Assembly: GCF_018729255.1 (NCBI RefSeq)
Contig: NZ_CP076061.1
Location: 558,001-622,000 of the forward strand
DNA length: 64,000 nucleotides
Direction of reading: 5' to 3'
From: Cupriavidus sp. EM10
Lineage (GTDB): Bacteria; Pseudomonadota; Gammaproteobacteria; Burkholderiales; Burkholderiaceae
Position numbers and translations under genes: made by a program. Shown here in pieces: positions 28,039 through 37,129 of the stretch; position 1 is the first letter of the stretch, and each line of letters begins with the position of its first letter. Below the pieces are notes generated by a model. That model had not been told where the DNA came from and did no database searches. It saw only the letters and a program-made list of their open reading frames with translations.

Positions 28039-28112
28039 CAGTATGCCGAAGCGATCCTTGCCGATTAAGCCGTGTATGGGCGAATCACTATTGATACGGA
28101 ATCAACAATAGG
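28039..28112 (-). promoter_or_regulatory. Conserved promoter block B (aldo/keto reductase), LysR-type box
   Basis: Homologous to 26713-26786 with identical internal spacing. Here the outer box is a perfect palindrome, TTGAT-N5-ATCAA (28091-28105), the classic LysR T-N11-A form. GATTAAGCCGTG (the -10 region in reverse) is identical in both copies. Confidence 0.7.
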
Positions 28113-28270
28113 CCATCGTGGACAACGATAGTACAGGGGCGCCGCCTTGCGTATTTGCGATTTGCGAATCGGGCCTTCGCCCGCAGCAAAGCGGGGCCGC
28201 CCCGGGTATCCATGCGCGCGAAAGCCATGTAACAATCGCGTCCACAAGACCATCCAGGAGACCTTCCGCC

Positions 28271-31036
28271 ATGCAGCCCAGCCCGCAGGGTGCGCGGCGG
28301 CACGACGCCGGCGGCACCGAGGGGCCGCTGGCGCTGCCGTCGATGCCGTCGATCGTTGCGTCGAAACTTGTGCCGCCGGCCGGTGCCGATTCCCACCTGG
28401 CGCGCCCGCACCTGGTCGACAGCATGCTGGCCGCCCACAGCTCACGGCTGGTGCTGATCCGGGCGCCGGCCGGCTTCGGCAAGACCACGCTGATGCAGCA
28501 ATACGTGGCCGCCCGGCAGGCGCTTGGGCACGCCACGGCGTGGCTGCGGCTGGACGCCGCCGACAACGACCTGCCACGCTTTCTGGGGCACCTTGCCGCC
28601 GGCCTGCGCGCGCTGGCGCCGGACACCGGGCCGGCATCTGCTTCCGCCGAACGGCTGGCGGCCAGCGTGATCGCTGCCGTGGCATCGCAGAAGACGCCCT
28701 TTGCGATCCTGCTCGACGACTTCGAATCGATCCAGAGCGAACCGGTGCTGAACTTCGTGCAGCTGCTGCTGGAGTCACTGCCGCCCATCGGCACGCTGGT
28801 GGTGGCATCGCGCACCACGCCGGCGCTGGGCCTGGGCCGCATCCGCGCACGCGGCCGCCTGCTCGAGCTGCAGCCCGGCGCACTGCGCTTCACGCTGCCC
28901 GAAGCCACGGTATTCATCCGCGAAAAATGTGGCATCCCGCTCGGCGATGCCGAAATCTCGCGGCTGCACCGCTACACCGAAGGCTGGGCCACGGCGATCT
29001 TCCTGGCCACGCTGTCGCTGCGGCAGCGCACCGACTACGGCCGCTTCGTGTCGTCGTTCTCGGGATCGAACACCGAACTGGCCGAGTATCTGGCCGAGGA
29101 CATCCTGGGCGGCCAGAGCGCGGCCGTGCGCAGTTTCCTGCTGGAAACCAGCATCCTGACGCAGTTGTCGGCGCCGCTGTGCGATGCCATCCTGGGCCGC
29201 ACCGACAGCCAGGCCATGCTGGCAACCCTGGAGCGTCACAACCTGTTCCTGTTTCCGCTGAGCGGCGAGCACGGCGAATACCGCTACCACAGCCTGTTTG
29301 CCAGCTTCCTGCAGCACCGCCTGCACGCGCTCGACCCGGCACGCGAGACCGCCCTGCATGCGGCGGCCGCGCGCTGGTACCAGGCAGCCGACCGGCCGGT
29401 GCCCGCCATCGACCATCTGCTGCGCGCGGGCCTGCATCACGAGGCCATCGGGCTGATGGCGCTGCACGCCGACGCGCTGCTCAACAACGGCCGCGTCAGG
29501 CTGCTGTCGCGCTGGTTTGACCTGGTCCGCGACAAGCTGCCGGACGCCGACCCGCGCGTGCGCATCAGCGCGGCGTGGGCCCTGCTGCTGAACCGCCGCT
29601 TCGACGAAGCCATGGCCACCGTGCAGCAGATCGCCGACGACACCGTGGCCGACGCGGCACGCGAAGCCGTGCAGCTGCAGGCCGAGACGCTGCGCTGCGT
29701 GCTGTTCGCCATGACCGACCAGACCGACGCCTGCCGTCGCACCGGGCTGCCGCTACTCGACCGCCTGCCGCCCGACGATTCGTTCCAGTACTGGATGCTT
29801 GCCAACTCGGTGGCGTATGGCCTGGTGTCCGCGCGCCGGCACGACGAAGCGCGCCAGGTGCTGGCCCACGCGAGCGCCGGCGGCCGGCCCGGGCACGAGC
29901 CGGGCGCCGCATTGCTGCGCAGCGTGGCCGATTGCCTGGAGAGCATCATCGACCTGATCCACGGCAGGCTTGGCCGGTCGATGGCAAGGCTGCGCACAGC
30001 GCAGCAGGCATGGCACGAGCGTCCGGATGCCGTCACAGGCGGGCGCGCTGCGGCCGGCGTGATCCTGGGCCTGCTGCTCTACGAATCGGACCAGATCGAT
30101 GAAGCCGCGCGCTTCGTCAACGACACGCTGCCGTTCGCCAAGATGACCGGACCGGTCGACTCGATGACGACCTGCCACATCCTCAGCGCGCGGATCGCAC
30201 TGGTGCGCGGCGACCGAGACCTGTGGCACCGCCGCCTGCACGAACTGGACGAACTGGGGCGTCAGGTGCAATCGCCGCGCGCGCTCTGCTCGGCATGGCT
30301 CGAACGCGCACGCGTGGCCACGCTCGATGGCGCGCTCGACGCTGCTGCGCAATCGCTGGACACCGCCCAGGCGCACAGCGCGTGGGAAGTGCTGGACGAC
30401 GCCGGCTACGGCAACGAGGTGGACACGCCGACGGTAACGCGCTGGCGGCTCGATATCGCGCGTGGCGCCAATCGCGCGGTTTGCGATGCGCTGGCCGACG
30501 CCATTGCCACCGCCTTGGCACAGCAACGCCACTGGCGCTTGATCAAGTTGCGGCTTCTGCATGCCATGGCGCTCGATGCACTGGGGGACGAACGCGCCGC
30601 CATGGAGGCGCTGACCGCCGCACTGCGCCTGGCCAGCCACGAAGGACTGATCCGCACCTTTGTCGACGAAGGCGACCGGCTGGCCGGCCTGTTGCAGCGA
30701 TGGCTCGCGTCGCAACGCGGCAGCGCGGTATCGGGTGTGTCCGGGACGTTCGTGCCGGCGCTGCTGACCCGGATGGGGGTGTCCGAAGCCGATGCCACCA
30801 CCGCGCCCATCGACAACCCGGCGCCGCCCGACGACGGCCCGGACGCCCTGACGGCCCGCGAACTCGATGTCCTGCGGATGCTGTCGCACGGCCACCGCAA
30901 TCGCGCCATCGCCGAAAAGCTGTTTGTCTCCGAACTGACCGTGAAGTCGCACCTGCGCCGCATCAGCGCCAAGCTCGGCGCGCAAAGCCGCACCGAGGTA
31001 GTGGCCATTGCCCGCACACGCGGGCTGCTGGACTGA
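28271..31036 (+). CDS. MalT-like large ATP-binding LuxR-family regulator
   Basis: A 921-aa STAND-type transcription activator. Walker A APAGFGKTT is at about residues 67-75, the Walker B-like FAILLDDFES at about 150, a long TPR-like helical middle follows (about 330-780), and a C-terminal LuxR HTH (LTARELDVLRMLSHGHRNRA, SELTVKSHLRRI) occupies about 860-921. Members bind an inducer through the TPR region and oligomerise with ATP before activating a nearby operon. The ATG at 28271 has AGGAG upstream; a longer frame to 28118 lacks this. The convergent acyl-CoA dehydrogenase operon ends just downstream, but the target operon is unknown. Confidence 0.92.
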   Translation: MQPSPQGARRHDAGGTEGPLALPSMPSIVASKLVPPAGADSHLARPHLVDSMLAAHSSRLVLIRAPAGFGKTTLMQQYVAARQALGHATAWLRLDAADNDLPRFLGHLAAGLRALAPDTGPASASAERLAASVIAAVASQKTPFAILLDDFESIQSEPVLNFVQLLLESLPPIGTLVVASRTTPALGLGRIRARGRLLELQPGALRFTLPEATVFIREKCGIPLGDAEISRLHRYTEGWATAIFLATLSLRQRTDYGRFVSSFSGSNTELAEYLAEDILGGQSAAVRSFLLETSILTQLSAPLCDAILGRTDSQAMLATLERHNLFLFPLSGEHGEYRYHSLFASFLQHRLHALDPARETALHAAAARWYQAADRPVPAIDHLLRAGLHHEAIGLMALHADALLNNGRVRLLSRWFDLVRDKLPDADPRVRISAAWALLLNRRFDEAMATVQQIADDTVADAAREAVQLQAETLRCVLFAMTDQTDACRRTGLPLLDRLPPDDSFQYWMLANSVAYGLVSARRHDEARQVLAHASAGGRPGHEPGAALLRSVADCLESIIDLIHGRLGRSMARLRTAQQAWHERPDAVTGGRAAAGVILGLLLYESDQIDEAARFVNDTLPFAKMTGPVDSMTTCHILSARIALVRGDRDLWHRRLHELDELGRQVQSPRALCSAWLERARVATLDGALDAAAQSLDTAQAHSAWEVLDDAGYGNEVDTPTVTRWRLDIARGANRAVCDALADAIATALAQQRHWRLIKLRLLHAMALDALGDERAAMEALTAALRLASHEGLIRTFVDEGDRLAGLLQRWLASQRGSAVSGVSGTFVPALLTRMGVSEADATTAPIDNPAPPDDGPDALTARELDVLRMLSHGHRNRAIAEKLFVSELTVKSHLRRISAKLGAQSRTEVVAIARTRGLLD

Positions 31037-31048
31037 CTCGCTGTTTTG

Positions 31049-31179
31049 CTCCCCTCTCCCATGCAATGGGAGAGGGGCTGGGGTGAGGGCATTGAGGTTC
31101 TGCTTGCCGACTTGTCGGGAATGGAGCCGCCTTGCCCTCACCCCGGCCCCTCTCCCGCGAGCGGGAGAGGGGAGAAAAA
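31049..31179. repeat. Two-arm C/T-G/A palindromic repeat, copy 2
   Basis: Both arms are near perfect: GCTCCCCTCTCCC-ATGCAAT-GGGAGAGGGGC with GGGGTGAGGGC, then GCCCTCACCCC and a second arm ending GGGAGAGGGGAGAAAAAT. It fills the gap between the convergent LuxR-family and acyl-CoA dehydrogenase genes and may stop transcription from both. Confidence 0.88.
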
Positions 31180-31217
31180 TCCGGTCCGTCCGAAGCCGCT
31201 GTTTTGCTCCCCAAAAA

Positions 31218-32365
31218 CTACAGCGTCCGTGCAATCAGTTCCTTCATGATCTCGTTCGAACCGCCATAGATCTTCCCGACGCGCGCGTTGACGTAGAGCC
31301 TTGCGATCGGGTACTCGGCCATGTAGCCGTAGCCGCCGTGCAACTGCAGGCATTCGTCGATAATTTCGCAGCTCTTCTGCGTGCACCACCATTTCGCCAT
31401 GGCGGCGGTTTCGGCGGTCAGTTCGCCGCGCAGCACCTTGCCCATGCAGTCATCGACAAAAGCACGCGCCACCGTTGCATGCGTCTTGCACTCGGCCAGC
31501 TTGAAACGCGTGTTCTGCATCTCCAGCAGTGGCGCCCCGAAGACCTGGCGATCGCGCACATAGGCGACGGTCGTCTCCAGCGCCCGCTCCATCGACCCCA
31601 GCGCGCCCAGCGCGATCACCATGCGCTCCTGCGGCAGCTGCTGCATCAGCTGGTAGAAGCCGCGCCCTTCCTCGTCGCCGAGCAGGTTCTCGCACGGCAC
31701 GCGCACGTTGTCGAAGAACAGCTCGGCGGTGTCCTGGCCCTTCTGGCCGATCTTCTCCAGCACGCGGCCGCGCCGGAAGCCTTCCAGCCCGGCCGTCGCC
31801 ACCACCACGATCGATACGCCCTTGGCGCCCTTGTCCGGATCGGTCTTGACCACCACCAGCACCAGGTCTGCCAGCAGGCCGTTCGAGATGAACGTCTTCG
31901 ACCCATTGATCACATAGTGCGACCCCTCGCGCACGGCCCGCGTCTTCACGCTCTTCAGGTCCGATCCGGCACCGGGCTCGGACATCGCAATCGCGCCGAC
32001 CATCTCCCCGGTGGCCATCTTCGGCAGCCAGCGCTGCTTCTGATCCTCCGTGCCGTAGCGCAGGATGTAGTGCGCCACGATGGCGCTGTGCACGTTGGTG
32101 CCCAGGCTGGTGGCCATGGCACGCGCCTGTTCGTAGGCGATGATCGCCTCGTGCGCGAACGACCCGCCCCCGCCGCCATAGGTATCGGGGATGCTGGCGC
32201 AGAGCATGCCGACCTCCCCCGCCTTGCGCCACGTCTCGCGGTCCACATGCTGCTGCTTCCACCAGCGATCCTCATGCGGCACGAGTTCGCGCTCGATGAA
32301 CTTGCGGATGGCGTCCTGGAAAATCGAAAGATCGTCGGTGATCCACGGGCTCTGGGGCTTGGCAT
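31218..32365 (-). pseudogene. Acyl-CoA dehydrogenase, long-chain type (frameshift near the start)
   Basis: FAD enzyme introducing the alpha,beta double bond of an acyl-CoA. Motifs: AMSEPGAGSDL (FAD/substrate loop), LPQERMVIA with the Glu that is the catalytic base in LCAD-type enzymes, and the C-terminal KIYGGSNEIMKELIAR, also LCAD-like. The ATG at 32365, after AAAGGAG, is one base out of frame with the body. An extra C in ATGCC (GG at 32361-32362 on the plus strand) would give MPKPQSPWITDDLSIFQDAI, a normal family N-terminus, and 382 aa. Without the repair, translation could only begin at the GTG at 32282. Last gene of the minus-strand catabolic operon. Confidence 0.85.
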
Positions 32366-32393
32366 GGCAGTGCTCCTTTGCTTTCGGCGCGGT

Positions 32394-33223
32394 TCAGGGA
32401 CGTCCGCCGCCCACCACCAGCACCTGGCCGCTGATGTAGTTCGACTCCGGGATGCACAGCAGATAGACCGCGCCAGCGGCCTCGGCCGGCGTGCCGCCGC
32501 GTCCCACCGGGATCATGGCCTCGACGTTCTTCATCAACTGCGCGTTGACGCCCACCTTGATCTCCTTGCCGGCGATGTCGATGGTCGAATTGTTGCCATC
32601 CCCAGCCACGGCTTCGGTCAGCCGCGTCTTGATCAGCCCGAAGGCCACGCTGTTGACGTTGACCTTGTAGCGCCCCACTCCTTGGCAAGCGCGCGCGTCA
32701 GCCCGTTGATGGCCGCCTTGGCGGCCGATTAGTTGGCCTGCCCGGCGTTGCCCATCACGCCCGACACCGACGAGATATTGACCACCTTGCGGAAGATCTC
32801 CTGACCGGCCTCGGCTTCGGCCTTGGCGGTCTCCCTGAAGTGATCGGCGGCGGCGCGCAGGATGCGGAACGGCGCCGTCACGTGGACGTCCATGATCGAC
32901 GACCACTGCTCGTCGGTCATCTTCTGGATCACGTTGTCCCAGGTATAGCCGGCGTTATTGACGATGATGTCGAGCGCGCCGAACGACTGCAGCGCAGCCT
33001 GCACGAAGCGCTGGCCGAAATCGGCTTCCGTCACGCTGCCCGTGCAGGCCACGGCCCGGCCGCCAGCGGCCACGATCTCGCGCACCACGGCATTCGCCGG
33101 CTCGGGGTCCAGGTCGTTGACCACCACGGCGGCGCCCTCGCCCGCCAGCTTCAGCGCGATCTCGCGGCCAATGCCACGGCCCGAACCCGATACGATGGCG
33201 ACCTTGCCATTCAGCTTGCTCAT
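32394..33223 (-). pseudogene. SDR-family 3-hydroxyacyl-CoA dehydrogenase-like (stop plus frameshift)
   Basis: NAD(P)-dependent short-chain dehydrogenase that would oxidise the 3-hydroxyacyl-CoA step. The N-terminal cofactor motif GSGRGIGRE, NNAGY and NISSVSGVMGN (catalytic Ser) are present. At the catalytic YxxxK the Tyr codon reads TAA (32729-32731): N-stop-SAAK in place of NYSAAK. About 55 nt later one G is missing from EWGRYKVNVN (C run 32673-32676). The rest runs in frame to ISGQVLVVGGGRP. Restored length is about 276 aa. Two lesions within 60 nt make this the strongest candidate for a truly dead gene here, though poor local sequence quality fits as well. Confidence 0.85.
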
Positions 33224-33242
33224 TGTCTTGTCTCCTTGATGT

Positions 33243-33658
33243 TCAGCGGCCGGGCGCGATCAGCGCCTCGCCCGTCAGTTTGATATCGCCCTGCTGGTTG
33301 CACGTGGACAGCGCGATGCGCACCGTCCCCGCTGCCTCATCCTTTCCGTCACCACGCCCGTGCAGGTGACGGCGTCGCCGACCTGCGTGATCGCCGCAAA
33401 GCGCACCGAGAAGTCACGAATCGCATCCTGCGGCACCCAGTTGGTCAGCAGGCGGCCCAGGTAGGCCATGGACAGCATTCCGTGCGCGAACACGTCCGGC
33501 ATGCCGGCGCGCCGGGCAAAGTCCGAGTCGACGTGAATCGGGTTGTGATCGCCGGAAGCCCCCGCGTAGAGCGCCAGCGTCAGCCGGCTCAGCGGCTCCG
33601 CTGCGAACGATGGCAGCTGGCTGCCCACTTCGAGCGTGTCGAATCGCACCGCGTTCAT
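33243..33658 (-). pseudogene. MaoC-like dehydratase domain protein (one-base frameshift)
   Basis: Hot-dog fold hydratase half, about 138 aa when repaired. ALYAGASGDHNPIHVDSDFARRAGMPDVFAHGML contains the hydratase-2 signature with the catalytic Asp and His (shown from about residue 30). After VTCTGVVTE the frame shifts; adding one A to GAAAGG (TTT at 33343-33345 on the plus strand) restores DEAAGTVRIALSTCNQQGD to the stop at 33243. Its ATG overlaps the stop of the upstream MaoC N-domain gene (ATGA). Such two-subunit MaoC hydratases act on bulky enoyl-CoAs. Confidence 0.85.
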
Positions 33659-34110
33659 GCTGTCTCCCGGCTGTTGCGAATCACGACCACGCTGCGCAAG
33701 TCGGCCACGGCCGCGCCGTCGGCATCGGTCACGCGGGTCTCGCGCACCACGAATCCCAGGGCGCCGCCCTTCTTCTCGTAGATGTCGGCGATGCGCATCT
33801 CGAAGTGCAGCCACTCGCCGGCAAACGCCATGCGGTGGTAGCGGAAGGCCTGCTCGCCGTGCAGGACCCTGCCGATGTCGATGCCCAGCAGATCCAGCGT
33901 GGCGCGCGGGTTCGGCGCTTCCATTTCCAGGCAGAACAGGAAGGTCGGGGGCACCGGCAGCGCGGGGTAGCCAGCGGCCTTGGCGGCATCGATGTCGGTG
34001 TAGCGTGCATCCGTCTGGCCGGTGGCCTTGGCGAAGAAGCGCAGGCGGCCCGCCTCCACCTCCGCCACGTGGCGCGACACCACCGTGCCGATATGTCTGG
34101 TGTCCAGCAT
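33655..34110 (-). CDS. MaoC-type N-terminal hot-dog subunit (FAS1-like dehydratase)
   Basis: A 151-aa protein with the N-domain pattern VEAGRLRFFAKATGQTDARYTD and LPVPPTFLFCLEMEAPNP, typical of the non-catalytic partner of a heteromeric MaoC enoyl-CoA hydratase. Starting at 34110 (MLDTRHIG) keeps the normal length; a longer open frame upstream is thiolase antisense noise. Stop and start overlap with the catalytic MaoC gene, consistent with a 1:1 complex. Confidence 0.83.
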   Translation of the reverse strand: MLDTRHIGTVVSRHVAEVEAGRLRFFAKATGQTDARYTDIDAAKAAGYPALPVPPTFLFCLEMEAPNPRATLDLLGIDIGRVLHGEQAFRYHRMAFAGEWLHFEMRIADIYEKKGGALGFVVRETRVTDADGAAVADLRSVVVIRNSRETA

Positions 34111-34121
34111 CGACCCGCTCC

Positions 34122-35306
34122 TTATTGGCGCTCGTACAGCGTCACCACGCAGGCGCCGCCCAACCCGAGGTTGTGCTGCAGCGCCAGCCGCGCGCCCGGC
34201 ACCTGGCGATCCTGAGCCTGGCCGCGCAGTTGCCAGACCAGCTCGGCGCATTGCGCCAGTCCGGTGGCGCCCAGCGGGTGCCCCTTCGACAGCAGGCCGC
34301 CCGACGGGTTGGTCACCACCCGGCCGCCATAGGTGTTGTCGCCATCGAGGATGAATTTCTCGGCGGTGCCCTCCGGGGTCAGGCCAAGTCCTTCGTAGGT
34401 GATCAGTTCGTTGGCGGTGAAGCAGTCGTGAAGCTCCACCACGTCGATATCGGTGGGCGACACGCCGGCCGCCTCGTACACCGCCTGCGCGGCCGCGCGG
34501 GTCATGTCGTAGCCCACCACCTTGCGCATGTCGCCTTCGTCGAACGTGCTGTTGCGGTCGGTGGTCATCGACTGCGCGCGGATGGCCACGCGCGTGTCCA
34601 GCCCGTGCCGCTTGGCGAATTCCTCGGAGCACAGGATGGCCGCCGCCGCGCCGCAGGTCGGCGGACAGCATTGCAGCCGCGTGAGCGGATCGAACACGGC
34701 GGGCGAGGCCATTACCTCTTCCAGCGTCACCGTGTTGCGGAACACCGCGAACGGGTTGCGCGCGGCGTGCTGGCGCGCCTTGACCGAGATGCGGCCGAAG
34801 GTGTCCGGCCGGATGTCGTATTCCTTGATGTAGTCGCGGCCGGCGCCGCCGAAGAACTGGGCCGCACGCGGCGCCGCGTCGTCAAAGCCCTGGATGGCTT
34901 CCATGGCATCGACGAATCGCGCCATCGGCGATGGCCGGTCCGTGTAGGCGCCCTTCAGCGCGCCGGGCACCATCTGCTCGAAGCCCACCGCGATGGCGCA
35001 TTCGATGGCACCGCTGGCCACGGCCTGGCGCGCCAGGAACAGCGCGGTCGACCCCGTGGCGCAGTTGTTGTTGACGTTGATGACGGGAATGCCCGTCAGG
35101 CCCACGCCGTAGATGGCGGCCTGGCCGGCCGTGGAGTCGCCGTACACATAGCCCACGTAGGCCTGCTCCACCAGCGCGTAGTCGACCCGGGCATCGGCCA
35201 GCGCCGCGCGGGCGGCGTTGGCGCCCATGACCGGATAGTCATCGCTGGCACCGGCCTTGGTGAACGGAATCATGCCGACACCTGCTACCAACACTTTCCT
35301 GCTCAT
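34122..35306 (-). CDS. SCP-x type thiolase (lipid-transfer protein family)
   Basis: A 394-aa thiolase for the final cleavage of a 3-ketoacyl-CoA, typically branched or bulky in this subfamily. The nucleophile Cys is present in NNNCATGST (about residue 82). ELHDCFTANE and GGLLSKGHPLGATG carry the other catalytic His/Cys positions. The family is linked to sterol side-chain and branched-acid degradation. It is flanked by the CoA ligase upstream (59 nt) and the MaoC pair downstream (12 nt), all on one strand. Unlike the second thiolase-like protein at 48412, this one looks catalytically complete. Confidence 0.92.
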   Translation of the reverse strand: MSRKVLVAGVGMIPFTKAGASDDYPVMGANAARAALADARVDYALVEQAYVGYVYGDSTAGQAAIYGVGLTGIPVINVNNNCATGSTALFLARQAVASGAIECAIAVGFEQMVPGALKGAYTDRPSPMARFVDAMEAIQGFDDAAPRAAQFFGGAGRDYIKEYDIRPDTFGRISVKARQHAARNPFAVFRNTVTLEEVMASPAVFDPLTRLQCCPPTCGAAAAILCSEEFAKRHGLDTRVAIRAQSMTTDRNSTFDEGDMRKVVGYDMTRAAAQAVYEAAGVSPTDIDVVELHDCFTANELITYEGLGLTPEGTAEKFILDGDNTYGGRVVTNPSGGLLSKGHPLGATGLAQCAELVWQLRGQAQDRQVPGARLALQHNLGLGGACVVTLYERQ

Positions 35307-35364
35307 GATCGTTTCCTTGGGGATGGGGAGAATTGGGAGATATTGGGAAATAAAGAGGACCGGT

Positions 35365-36924
35365 TCAGCTCACCTGACGGGCCTGGCCGCGCCAGAACTG
35401 CTCGCGCAGATCGCGCTTCAGGATCTTTCCGGCGGCCGACAGCGGCAGCGCCGGCCGGAACTCGAAGCTCTTGGGACACTTGTAGCTGGCCAGCGCCGCG
35501 CGGCAGTGCTCGCGCAGCGCTGCGTCGGATGGCGACTTGCCTGCGCGCGGCACCACCACCGCATGCACGGCCTCGCCCCAGCGTTCGTCGGGAATGCCGA
35601 TCACGGCGCAACTGGCCACGTCCGGGTGCAGCGACAGCACGCTCTCGACTTCGGCCGAATACACGTTCTCGCCACCGGTGACGATCATGTCTTTGAGCCG
35701 GTCGACGATAAACAGATAGCCGTCGTCGTCCATGTAGCCGCCATCGCCCGTGTAGAGCCAGCCGTCGCGCAGCGCCTGGGCAGTCTCCTGCGGACGGTTC
35801 CAGTAGCCGCGCGTGATATTGGCCCCGCGCACGACGATCTCGCCCACGGTGTTGCGCGGCACCTCGTTGCCGTCCGGATCGACGATGCGCATGGTCACGC
35901 CGAAGCCGGCACGGCCGGCCGAGCGGTACAAGCCGCTGGCGCGGCCTTCCGTACCGTGGTTGTCGGGTGGATTGACGCTGATGACTGGCGACGCCTCGGT
36001 CATGCCATAGGCGTGATAGAAGGCGATGTCCGGCATGGCGGCCAGCGCGCGGTCCAGCACGCCGGCGGCAATCGGCGAGGCGCCGTAATAGATGCGCTGC
36101 AGGCTCGAAAGGTCGTGGTCGCCAAAGGCGGGGTCGTCGAGCACGGCCTGCAGCATCGTCGGCACCATCAGCAGTTCCTCGATGCGCTCGTGCTCGATGG
36201 TCCGGAGCACCGCCGCCGGGGCAAAGCCGGGATGGATCACCTGCACGTCGCCAGCCACGATATGCCCGACAGCGCGCGCCATCGCGGCGGTGTGGAACAG
36301 CGGCGCCACGTGCAGCGACACGAACGTGCCGTGCCCGCCGCGAAACTCGGCCATGCGCGATACCGCCGACGCCCACAGGTTCAGGTGCGACTGCATCACG
36401 CCCTTGGGCTTGCCCGTGGTGCCGCCCGTGTACATGATCGTGGCCAGGTCCTCGCCACCACGAAATACATCGGGCACCGGCGCGGCCGCGGCGATCAGCG
36501 CCTCGTAGTCGAGCATGCCGTCGGGGGCATCCTGCTCGCCGGCATAGATCACCCGGGGCGGACGTTTGGCCGTGGCGACCATGCCGGCCACCATCGGCAG
36601 GAACTGGTCGTCGACGATCAGGATGCCGGTGTCGCAATCGTCGAGCGAGTAGACGATCTCGGGCACGCTCCAGCGGATGTTGACCGGGTTCAGCACGCCA
36701 CCGCCCCACCACACGGCCAGCATGTACTCGATATAGCGGTCGGAGTTCAGCGCCAGCATGCCCACGCGGTTGCCGGGCGCCATGCCCAGCGACTGCAGCG
36801 CGCCGGCCAGACGGCCCACCCGGTCGTGCAAGGCGCGGAAGGTGCGGGTGCGGTCGCCAAAGACGGTGGCTCGGCTGTCTGGCGTCTGCTGCATGCAGCG
36901 ATGCAGCCCCTGCGTCAGGTACAT
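35365..36924 (-). CDS. AMP-forming acyl-CoA ligase
   Basis: A 519-aa ANL-superfamily ligase that activates a carboxylic acid with ATP and CoA. The P-loop-like motif MYTGGTTGKPKG is at about residues 163-174, YHAYGMTEASPV (A5) follows, then YTGDGGYMDDDGYL (A7) and GGENVYSAEVE with the C-terminal Lys in AAGKILKRDLRE. AAGGAGA six nt before the ATG fixes the start. First gene of the minus-strand operon and divergent from the racemase; the gap between them holds two copies of a palindromic operator. The fatty, branched or aromatic substrate cannot be told from sequence. Confidence 0.92.
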   Translation of the reverse strand: MYLTQGLHRCMQQTPDSRATVFGDRTRTFRALHDRVGRLAGALQSLGMAPGNRVGMLALNSDRYIEYMLAVWWGGGVLNPVNIRWSVPEIVYSLDDCDTGILIVDDQFLPMVAGMVATAKRPPRVIYAGEQDAPDGMLDYEALIAAAAPVPDVFRGGEDLATIMYTGGTTGKPKGVMQSHLNLWASAVSRMAEFRGGHGTFVSLHVAPLFHTAAMARAVGHIVAGDVQVIHPGFAPAAVLRTIEHERIEELLMVPTMLQAVLDDPAFGDHDLSSLQRIYYGASPIAAGVLDRALAAMPDIAFYHAYGMTEASPVISVNPPDNHGTEGRASGLYRSAGRAGFGVTMRIVDPDGNEVPRNTVGEIVVRGANITRGYWNRPQETAQALRDGWLYTGDGGYMDDDGYLFIVDRLKDMIVTGGENVYSAEVESVLSLHPDVASCAVIGIPDERWGEAVHAVVVPRAGKSPSDAALREHCRAALASYKCPKSFEFRPALPLSAAGKILKRDLREQFWRGQARQVS

Positions 36925-37013
36925 GTGTCGTCTCCTTGAAATGATGCAAACGCCGGGTACGGTGCCGGGCGATGTGTTGGGAGTCGACTGTACGGACGCG
37001 CCGGCGCCCTGTC

Positions 37014-37068
37014 GTGCTCCGAACGAACCAATTTGCAAGCTGCAGTGCGATTGGTCCGAACGGACCAA
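37014..37068. promoter_or_regulatory. Two palindromic operators between divergent ligase and racemase genes
   Basis: TTGGTCCG-AA-CGGACCAA at 37051-37068 has perfect 8-bp arms. A second copy at 37014-37031 matches it at 15 of 18 positions, 37 bp away. Their place between divergent operons suggests one regulator, of TetR, MarR or similar dimeric type, controls both. Its gene is not obvious in the window. Confidence 0.65.
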
Positions 37069-37129
37069 GACAGTCCGCGCCGCCCGATGGAAGAATCGAC
37101 CCACATTCGATACCAAGGGCGACACGGGC

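Noticed and set aside
34110..34671. Upstream extension of the MaoC N-domain gene
   Set aside because: It would run 187 codons antisense-frame into the thiolase gene; the ATG at 34110 gives the normal family length.
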